Positions 1 to 6,166 of a stretch of 9,111 bases of DNA are shown one piece after another. A program made the position numbers and the translations under genes. The notes under the pieces were generated by a model that saw nothing but the letters and a program-made list of their open reading frames with translations, searched no databases and was not told the DNA's origin. This DNA is from SURF-24 sp964537965 (lineage in GTDB: Bacteria; Bacteroidota; Ignavibacteria; Ignavibacteriales; SURF-24), in NCBI GenBank assembly GCA_964537965.1, contig CAZIDB010000196.1, positions 1-9,111 on the forward strand. Reading direction: 5' to 3'. Position 1 is the first letter of the stretch, and each line of letters starts with the position of its first letter.

Positions 1-156
1 ATAACTTCCTGCTGACTGGTTTGTATTAACCAACTCTCTTACTAATTCTCCTGTTACTGAGAATATCTGTAAGGTTACTCTGCTATCAACCGGGATTGTA
101 TAGCTTATCTTTGTGCTTGGGTTAAACGGGTTTGGATAGTTCTGGCTTAACTCATA
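1..156 (-). other. T9SS type A sorting domain, partial (beta-helix protein)
   Basis: Residues 776-827: YELSQNYPNPFNPSTKISY, then TIPVDSRVTLQIFSVTGELVREL, reaching NQSAGSY at the edge. The last strands and the terminal basic motif are outside the window. Confidence 0.9.
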
Positions 157-2481
157 TTTTGTAGGACGCTGCAATGTAACTTCAACAACCTGAGAATATG
201 AATATGTACCGTCGAGATCTATCTGTTTTAATCTGTATGATACTGTTGCAACGGAAGGTAATTTGCTATCAACAAAAGTATAAGAAGTAACTTCTGAAGT
301 AGAACCGTTTCCATTTACATAACCAATGCTTTCCCAGCTATTGTTTACTTTTCTTTCAACCTGGAATCCTTTGTTATTTGTTTCCGTAGCTGTCTTCCAG
401 TTTAAAGTAACTGCATCTTCTGCAAACTTAGCATTGAAAGCAACTAACTCAACAGGAACAACTCCAGGAAGTTCATCTGCACCAATTTCCGGAGGTGTAT
501 CTCTGTCTTGTCCGTCTATATCTTTGGTAACTTCAGTAATGGCGATACCTCTTCCAACTACACTGGATGTTGATGATGCAAGATAAAGATCAGAGAATCC
601 TCTTAAACCTGGATCACCGGCAATGCTATTTGCATCCTGCCCGGATGCTGTCTTCCAATCTGAGAACCATTGTCTGGGTGCATTTTGCCAGTATCCTATA
701 CAACTTGGTGAATAGCCAAAAAAGTATGAATTATAATCTGAAATAAAGGTACCTAATGTTCCTTGTCTATATATGCAGTACGAGGTATCATTTCTTTCGA
801 CAGAATAGATAATATTATTCATTATAGTTGCAGTGCCATCTGTAAAATAAATTCCTCTGTAATTTAAGGTACCAGTACCACGCGTGAAATTGAGGTTAGG
901 CAGACTTAATGTATTGAAATAAATATTAGCAATTGCGGCAGATGAGGCTATTCTTATTCCATATATACTGCAACTTGGATTTGTGGCTGTTGTTGAAGTA
1001 TTAAATCCCCAAATCATATTATTGTAAATATTGTAAGTGCCCTGTGATTCAATATTTATACCTGACACGGAAGCAGAAGCAGAACTGTTCACTGTTGAAA
1101 CCTGCGAAATCTTGTTGTTATAAATATTGAATATTGAGCCGGCTGCAACTGTATTAGCTATAATTGCTTCAGATGTTACTCCGGAAATATTTTGTGTTAA
1201 AGTTATCTCATTGTTATAAATGTCAGTACTACCAGCAGTATATAATGCAATAGCTCTTCTTGTACCTTCAATTTTATTGTTCCTTATTATTATTCCGTTA
1301 GGAAAAGTTGCAGGAACCGGGGTACCGGATTGATAATAACCTATTCCCTGAGCACTCTGTGGAACGCCGGTAAAATTGGAACTGATATTATTATTTTCAA
1401 AGGTAAGATTAGTCGGTACAAAATCTGTACTGTTTTGATTTCTGCTTCTGATCATAATACAGCCGATAAATAAATTACCTGATGTTGATACGGTCTGAAC
1501 TTTATAATAAATATTGCAATTTTTTATTGTAAGATTTGAAAGATCTCCTACTAAAATAAACGGAATAGTATTCCTGTGTGCCGTAGACGCATTTTGAATA
1601 GTTAAATCTCTTGTAGTTCCATCTGCTAAATTAGAACCATCAATAATAATATTTCTTGTTGTTCGCATATCATTCCAGGCAATATTATTTGTGCCGGGAA
1701 TACCAATTACCCATGCACCGCTTGGTCCGCTGTTAGCATCTGTAGCTTTTTGAAAGGTTATTGTTGGAACAATACCTGTATAAGGTTTGAATGTAACAGT
1801 ATAAGGACTTGGATTAATTGCCAGCCCGATATTCTCAGCTTCATTTAAATCACTTGTGATATAAAAAGTAAGATTTTCCGTGAAGGTCATTTTATTCAAT
1901 GAATCGCAGGCAGCTTTCAATGTGGCAAAATCCGGGTCTCCGCCGCCGGGTTTTGTTCCTGCAGCGCCAATATAATAAGTATTCTTAGGGACTGCTAAAA
2001 CATAAATAGCCGTCACTTTTAACTTATTAAATGCCGCTGGGTTTGTAACAGTATAACTTGATGTGCCTGTTAAAGTAACATCAATCAATGATCCAAGAAT
2101 AACATCCTGCAATCTTAAACTTATTCCGGCAGGAAGATTTACCGAGAGAAGAATAGATGTTCCGGTGCCAACCTGGTATTGAATCTCATGCGTCTTATTT
2201 CCATTATAAGTAGTTGTCCCCTGCCTGTAATCCTTTAGTGAACTTTGAGTTGCATTAACACTAAGTCTTGCATCAAATACTCCCGATGGTGGCAATGGTG
2301 GCAATTCTGCTTCACCTAATGCAGCATCAATTCCATCAGTCGCAGCAGGGTCTAATCCCAAATGCAAAGTCTGGTTACCACCGGCATTATCTGTAACTCC
2401 AATTGAAACATCCACCGCCTGGGCTAAAAATACCGACGAAATAAATAAAACAAGGAACACCGTAATAGAAAACTTCTTCAT
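1..2481 (-). CDS. T9SS-exported parallel beta-helix surface protein, 3' end cut by window
   Basis: The frame is open from ATG at 2481 to base 1 (827 codons, no stop), so only the tail is missing, probably some 30-40 residues judging from the other two sorting domains here. Residues 1-22 are a Sec signal peptide (MKK, hydrophobic core, AQA cleavage site). Residues about 30-75 hold the ELPPLPP-SG-VFDARL module. From about 160 to 625 there is a right-handed beta-helix: recurring short strands ending in asparagine turns such as IYNNEIT, IYNNKIS and IMNNIIY. It closes with the DIDGQDRDTPPEIGADE signature (about 654-670) that often ends such helices in this phylum. Residues 675-767 are a fibronectin-like domain starting PVELVAF, with LNWKTATETNNKGFQVER. 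NYPNPFN at 781-787 opens the sorting domain. By family knowledge this is a cell-surface or secreted protein; whether the helix binds or cleaves a polysaccharide cannot be told. The start is supported by a strong ribosome site. It lies 50 bp after the lipase-like gene and may share its transcript. Confidence 0.9.
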   Translation of the reverse strand, partial: MKKFSITVFLVLFISSVFLAQAVDVSIGVTDNAGGNQTLHLGLDPAATDGIDAALGEAELPPLPPSGVFDARLSVNATQSSLKDYRQGTTTYNGNKTHEIQYQVGTGTSILLSVNLPAGISLRLQDVILGSLIDVTLTGTSSYTVTNPAAFNKLKVTAIYVLAVPKNTYYIGAAGTKPGGGDPDFATLKAACDSLNKMTFTENLTFYITSDLNEAENIGLAINPSPYTVTFKPYTGIVPTITFQKATDANSGPSGAWVIGIPGTNNIAWNDMRTTRNIIIDGSNLADGTTRDLTIQNASTAHRNTIPFILVGDLSNLTIKNCNIYYKVQTVSTSGNLFIGCIMIRSRNQNSTDFVPTNLTFENNNISSNFTGVPQSAQGIGYYQSGTPVPATFPNGIIIRNNKIEGTRRAIALYTAGSTDIYNNEITLTQNISGVTSEAIIANTVAAGSIFNIYNNKISQVSTVNSSASASVSGINIESQGTYNIYNNMIWGFNTSTTATNPSCSIYGIRIASSAAIANIYFNTLSLPNLNFTRGTGTLNYRGIYFTDGTATIMNNIIYSVERNDTSYCIYRQGTLGTFISDYNSYFFGYSPSCIGYWQNAPRQWFSDWKTASGQDANSIAGDPGLRGFSDLYLASSTSSVVGRGIAITEVTKDIDGQDRDTPPEIGADELPGVVPVELVAFNAKFAEDAVTLNWKTATETNNKGFQVERKVNNSWESIGYVNGNGSTSEVTSYTFVDSKLPSVATVSYRLKQIDLDGTYSYSQVVEVTLQRPTKYELSQNYPNPFNPSTKISYTIPVDSRVTLQIFSVTGELVRELVNTNQSAGSY

Positions 2482-2485
2482 AGTA

Positions 2486-2490
2486 CCTCC
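2486..2490 (-). promoter_or_regulatory. Strong Shine-Dalgarno site of the beta-helix gene
   Basis: On the minus strand the bases read GGAGG-TACT-ATG, a full anti-16S match four bases before the start codon at 2481. It fixes the start and agrees with the signal peptide that begins there. The rest of the 50-bp gap (2482-2531) is AT-rich and shows no convincing terminator hairpin, which fits read-through from the upstream gene. Confidence 0.8.
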
Positions 2491-2531
2491 AAATTATTAT
2501 TTTAATTGTCTGTTCGATTTCGGGAATTATT

Positions 2532-5500
2532 TTATTTAGTTAAAACCATTTTTTTACTTGATGAAAATGAATTACACATTAATCTGTAGAAATAAATTCC
2601 ACTGCTTAAAGAACTTCCATCCACTTCAACTTCGTATTCCCCGGCAGATAATTCTTTGTTTATTAAAGTGATTATTTCTTTGCCGAGAATATTATATACT
2701 CGTAGAGACGTCATATATGACGTCTCTACATTTGGTAACGTAAATTTAATTTTTGTAACAGGGTTAAAGGGATTAGGATAGTTCTGATATAATTCAAAGT
2801 TGCCGGGGATTAATTTAATTTCATTACCGGTAATTTTTATTTCAGCTTTATCATTAATAATCCCATTTCCTTCAAATGAATATGAAGCTGATTTCGTCTT
2901 CATCTTAAGCACGATTTCGTAGATTACCCCTTCTTTCATTTTACTGAATCCGGCAATTGCAATATTCAAACTTGAATTCCTGGTATTGTATGCGAACAAC
3001 CAATCATCCGGCAGGGATGAGGTTATTTTTTCAAATGCATAATATTTTTCATCAATATTTAAACTCATTTTAATTGATGAAATATTATCCGGCTGTTTAA
3101 TCTCTACCGGAATTCTGATTATATCTCCATCGACAGAGATTTTTCCAAGGCAAAGACTATTTGATAAAGTGGTTTTAGGTTCAATGTTCTCAGGATATTC
3201 TCCGTGCACAATAAAATAAAGGATCAGGTATGCATCATATGCTCCAATCATTCCGTTCCGATCAATATCGCATGCAAGCGAATCATCTGAACCAGGATCG
3301 GGTTTGTTAATTAAACCAACAACACTTTGAAGGATTAAAGATGCATCTATTGCCTGCACTCTTCCATTATTATCAAAATCACCTTTCTTCCTTTCACCTT
3401 TAGAAATTGAAAAGACTCCGTTACTTACTGCATATTTGCTGGTGTCATCTGAAAGTACAATTTTTATTTTACAGTCAGAAGAAATTAAATCCGGGACAGT
3501 AATCAACTCAACGTTATCATTTAGAGTATTTGAAGCAAGTGAATAGTTATAATTTAATCCGTTATCTGTTGAGAGAAGAATATCTACATTCCCGTAAACA
3601 TTCTGAGACGACCAGGTAATAGTTTTATTTTCACCAACCAACCAAATGTTGCCGGAATCCGGTGAGTTGATATTAAATTCATAAAAAGAATTAATATCAT
3701 TTGCCAGAGTTTGCCAGTAATTATTCCGGGTTGAAATGTCAATTAAATGAATATGATCATAGATGCTGTTTGCATTATTAAAGATACGCTGCTGCTTAAC
3801 CAGTTTTCTTTCATTTACATTTTCAAGTGAAATAAAATTATTGTTCATTTTGGCAAAAGAGATTCCACCCGAAATATCAAGAAACAGCGCGCTCTGCAGC
3901 GGAACTAACCCGTCATTAGCATTGAAGTTTACATCTCTTGTTGTAAAACCGTCATCATAAATTGTTAATAGCTGGGTTAAAAACATAATGGGATTATGGA
4001 GTGAACTCACTTCAGCTTCTCCTTCTCCGATATTTAGCAGTGAAGGCAAAGAAGTTAACAATGCAATAAGGTTTCCATTGTCTCCAAGGTAATTATCGTA
4101 AGCACCATACGTAATAATCTTATTATAATATTTTTCATTCTTGTTCAGATCAGTAAGGTTACCAAAATAATTCTTGATGTTTTCAGAATATGTAATCGTA
4201 GTATCACCGGAAGTTGATAATCTATTTAAATCTCTTTCCGTTAGAGTCAATCTTCCGTTTTTTGAAATAGCCGAATTAAAATCTCTGGTTACTGTATTGG
4301 TAATAACGCTATCCATATTATCCCATGTCAAATTCAAATCTCCAATTCTCATCATATTATACTGAGATACATCAAACAGGTTGGTAGCAACACTCCCATA
4401 TTGATTATTTAAAACCATAAAGCTCCAATCAAGTACTGCCATAGGAGCGCCGTGATGTGGAGTTCCAAGTGCTATCAAACCAAGAACATTATCACCCTGG
4501 TTGTTATAATTCATATAAGATCTGCTTACCAATCCACCCCGGCTATGACCAATTAAAATTACCTTTCTTCCGGGATGAGATAACAGAACAGATTGAATAA
4601 ATTCCGACAGTTCCTGGGCGCTTCCGGTGTTGCCATTAAATCCTATTGGAATACTTGTATCTTGTTTCCATACATACACATCATAATTTTTAAAAAGAAT
4701 CTGATTCTTATTTATGAATGATATTAATGTATCCCAGGCACAATTGGCAGAAGACATTTCCGCATAATCACCATGAACAAGAATGATTGGAATTTTGGAT
4801 GAAGTTGAAGCAGCCGGATAAACTAATTTTATTGTTTCTGATTTCGTATTTATAACTGCAAGCTCAGTTGTATCAGAACATCCCGAATAATTTTCATCAC
4901 CGCTGAAATAATATCTTACAGGATAAATACCAATCGGTATATCTCTTAATGGAATATAATATACACTTCCGAATCCCTCATCATTTGTAATTTGTTCTGT
5001 TAAAGAAATATCATCTGTTATATTATGCCATTCACCATTAACATAAATCTGAAATATCATTACCTTATTATTGAGAGGTTGCCATTGTAAATCCCATTGA
5101 TCGAAATACTCAAGTATTGCGCTTAGCTTAACAGCACATTCTCTTTTACATTCGGCATCAGTAATACTTTCAGGATTTATCCTTGTCTGAATTTTTGATT
5201 CACCGATCTTAAATCCTCTAACCTCCGACCAATTTGCATTTGCAAAATCAGCCGGGTTGCCCGCTATATCTTTTGCTGCAACTCTCCAGTAATAAACCCC
5301 TTCATTAAACTGATGAGAAATGTTTGTTCCGTTCAATTCCGATGACCATTCCAAAGAACTAAAATTGCTTACTTTTGAAACCTCTATCCTGTAAAATGAA
5401 ATAGCGGATTGACAATTTTCTTCACTTACTGCCTGCCATAAAAAATCAACTGAATATGAAGTCTGCTTATAATCAGCTTTGTCAGCCGGTTGATTCAGAA

Positions 5501-6005
5501 CCACTGTAACAGGATTTTCATTATCATAAACCTGCAATGCACTGGAAGTATTTAGCAGGGTACTGTTCCCTTCTTCGTAAACCTGGAATATGTAACTCGG
5601 ATTATTTGCTGCTACGTTAAAACCATTCATCTGTTTAGTAGTCTTCGCTGAAATATCATTAATCCATGGAGCAGTCCATGTTGCATAACCTGTCCCTAAT
5701 AAATTTATTGTTATAGTTACCTCACCCATATAATCATTTCCTGTTGCATCATCATATTCATAAATCTTAGCTGTAAATTTTGAACCGCTTGAATACCCGC
5801 TGGTTCGGATATAAATTCTGACATTATCACATGCATTTGCCTGGGTAATTGCTGTAAGTCCAAGGCTGTTTCGCCATTCAGCAGTAGTTACAGAAGATGC
5901 AAGTATAAATATTTCATTATCCGAATTATTCAGATGCGTTTTATTTGCTGCAGATAATAACAGATTAAGGATGGAGAGAAATACCACGATAAAATATTTC
6001 TTCAT
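2532..6005 (-). CDS. Secreted lipase-like alpha/beta-hydrolase with dockerin-like, cohesin-like and T9SS sorting domains
   Basis: This is a complete 1157-residue protein. Residues 1-20 are a signal peptide (MKKYFIVVFLSILNLLLSAA). Residues 30-165 form an unrecognised beta-rich domain, 166-268 a fibronectin-III-like domain (YYWRVAAKD), and 272-388 an Ig-like domain (DENYSG). The hydrolase spans about 391-775: oxyanion motif ILVHG (408-412), nucleophile elbow GHSRG with Ser488, GTPHHGAP (514-521), probable acid Asp698 in NDGLVP, and probable base His751 in DHIHL. This set fits lipases or esterases; the substrate is unknown. Residues 778-869 resemble the Ig-like WLVGENKTITWSS domain of surface proteins. 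Dockerin-like calcium loops follow at 876-887 and 913-924, then a cohesin-like domain (about 951-1060) and the sorting domain (1070-1157, NYPNPFNPVTKIKF). The start is chosen for the signal peptide; the ribosome site is only purine-rich (AGAGAAGAAC). The gene lies 158 bp after the CARDB gene and 50 bp before the beta-helix gene. Confidence 0.93.
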   Translation of the reverse strand: MKKYFIVVFLSILNLLLSAANKTHLNNSDNEIFILASSVTTAEWRNSLGLTAITQANACDNVRIYIRTSGYSSGSKFTAKIYEYDDATGNDYMGEVTITINLLGTGYATWTAPWINDISAKTTKQMNGFNVAANNPSYIFQVYEEGNSTLLNTSSALQVYDNENPVTVVLNQPADKADYKQTSYSVDFLWQAVSEENCQSAISFYRIEVSKVSNFSSLEWSSELNGTNISHQFNEGVYYWRVAAKDIAGNPADFANANWSEVRGFKIGESKIQTRINPESITDAECKRECAVKLSAILEYFDQWDLQWQPLNNKVMIFQIYVNGEWHNITDDISLTEQITNDEGFGSVYYIPLRDIPIGIYPVRYYFSGDENYSGCSDTTELAVINTKSETIKLVYPAASTSSKIPIILVHGDYAEMSSANCAWDTLISFINKNQILFKNYDVYVWKQDTSIPIGFNGNTGSAQELSEFIQSVLLSHPGRKVILIGHSRGGLVSRSYMNYNNQGDNVLGLIALGTPHHGAPMAVLDWSFMVLNNQYGSVATNLFDVSQYNMMRIGDLNLTWDNMDSVITNTVTRDFNSAISKNGRLTLTERDLNRLSTSGDTTITYSENIKNYFGNLTDLNKNEKYYNKIITYGAYDNYLGDNGNLIALLTSLPSLLNIGEGEAEVSSLHNPIMFLTQLLTIYDDGFTTRDVNFNANDGLVPLQSALFLDISGGISFAKMNNNFISLENVNERKLVKQQRIFNNANSIYDHIHLIDISTRNNYWQTLANDINSFYEFNINSPDSGNIWLVGENKTITWSSQNVYGNVDILLSTDNGLNYNYSLASNTLNDNVELITVPDLISSDCKIKIVLSDDTSKYAVSNGVFSISKGERKKGDFDNNGRVQAIDASLILQSVVGLINKPDPGSDDSLACDIDRNGMIGAYDAYLILYFIVHGEYPENIEPKTTLSNSLCLGKISVDGDIIRIPVEIKQPDNISSIKMSLNIDEKYYAFEKITSSLPDDWLFAYNTRNSSLNIAIAGFSKMKEGVIYEIVLKMKTKSASYSFEGNGIINDKAEIKITGNEIKLIPGNFELYQNYPNPFNPVTKIKFTLPNVETSYMTSLRVYNILGKEIITLINKELSAGEYEVEVDGSSLSSGIYFYRLMCNSFSSSKKMVLTK
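2535..2798 (-). other. T9SS type A C-terminal sorting domain (lipase-like protein)
   Basis: Residues 1070-1157. It opens FELYQNYPNPFNPVTKIKF, continues with LRVYNILGKE and SAGEYEVEVDGSSLSSGIYFYRL, and ends KKMVLTK. In the known pathway this module is recognised by the Por machinery after Sec export, then removed while the passenger is released or anchored at the surface. The strand between FTLP and VYN is unusual because it is encoded by a 28-bp palindrome. Confidence 0.93.
2702..2729. repeat. 28-bp perfect palindrome inside coding sequence
   Basis: The left half is GTAGAGACGTCATA and the right half is its exact reverse complement, with no spacer; symmetry ends at both flanks. On the coding strand it supplies VETSYMTSL (residues 1093-1101) plus the first base of the next codon, within the sorting domain of the lipase-like protein. 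GTAGAGAC...GTCTCTAC ends resemble dispersed palindromic repeats that I recall from other bacteria, but other copies cannot be checked here. Confidence 0.9.
2826..3155 (-). other. Cohesin-like beta-sandwich domain
   Basis: Residues about 951-1060, directly after the dockerin-like module. The pattern runs ISVDGDIIRIPVEIKQ, then ISSIKMSLNIDEKYYAFE, then LNIAIAGF, then EGVIYEIVLKMK. This follows the usual cohesin order: a 'V.G..v.VPV' strand, an 'l..f.l.yd...l.f' strand, an 'i.ia.ag' strand and a 'G.l..i.fk.k' strand. The match is by pattern only; a plain Ig-like spacer is the alternative. Confidence 0.6.
3192..3383 (-). other. Dockerin-like module with two EF-hand type calcium loops
   Basis: Residues 875-938 of the lipase-like protein. 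Loop 1 has D876, D878, N880 and D887 at loop positions 1, 3, 5 and 12, followed by the helix ASLILQSVVGL. Loop 2 has D913, D915, N917 and D924, followed by AYLILYFIVHG. The duplicated loop-helix layout and length match dockerin type I repeats as also found outside cellulosomes. Calcium binding is inferred from these ligands. Confidence 0.85.
3681..4835 (-). other. Alpha/beta-hydrolase (lipase-like) domain
   Basis: Residues 391-775 of the 1157-residue protein. Visible catalytic elements in order are HG at 411-412, Ser488 in GHSRG, GTPHHG at 514-519, Asp698 and His751. About 175 residues separate GTPHHG from the acid, including a hydrophobic stretch around 645-685 (ALLTSLPSLLNIG, PIMFLTQLLTIY). 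This is longer than a minimal hydrolase core needs and could be a lid or cap. Assignment of the acid and base is inferred from motif order. Confidence 0.85.
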
Positions 6006-6163
6006 GTTCTTCTCTTTTTCAAAAGTATAGAAACTTCACCCTTAATATAAAACATTTTCATAAAAGATATCTTTATCCTGAAAGTATTTTCTCACATCTG
6101 TTTTTATTCTCTTGTGACTATGGATAAACAACTAAAGTTAAAAACAACAACATTAACCGGCGG
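6006..6163. other. 158-bp AT-rich gap between the CARDB gene and the lipase-like gene
   Basis: No gene fits here. At its right end there is a weak terminator-like hairpin that overlaps the CARDB stop codon. In the middle lies a 12-bp palindrome, AAAGATATCTTT (6063-6074). Near the lipase-like start the minus strand reads TACTTTTG, which fits the Bacteroidota -7 pattern, but it sits only 14 bases before ATG and has no clear -33 partner. A promoter for the lipase-like gene could lie in this gap, but none is convincing. Confidence 0.5.
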
Positions 6164-6166
6164 TTA
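6138..6166 (-). terminator. Possible weak intrinsic terminator of the CARDB gene
   Basis: The minus-strand transcript reads TAACC-GCC-GGTTA (6166-6154), a 5-bp stem with a 3-base loop that starts at the stop codon, followed by ATGTTGTTGTTTTT. The stem is short and the U-rich tract starts a few bases late, so termination may be partial or absent. Confidence 0.3.

Noticed and set aside
326..586. Plus-strand open frame of 86 codons
   Set aside because: It lies wholly opposite the beta-helix gene, whose frame carries recognisable domains throughout. The plus-strand product shows no known motif and no ribosome site.
3763..4365. Two short plus-strand open frames (3763-3960 and 4174-4365)
   Set aside because: Both are antisense to the lipase-like domain, which has its catalytic motifs in the minus frame; they are shadows.
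6020..6027. TACTTTTG as a Bacteroidota-type -7 promoter element
   Set aside because: It would leave only a few untranslated bases before the ATG at 6005, and no TTG lies at the expected -33 distance.
6063..6074. 12-bp palindrome AAAGATATCTTT as an operator
   Set aside because: It is short and made of AT-rich bases that form such symmetry often by chance; no second copy was seen and no regulator gene is nearby.
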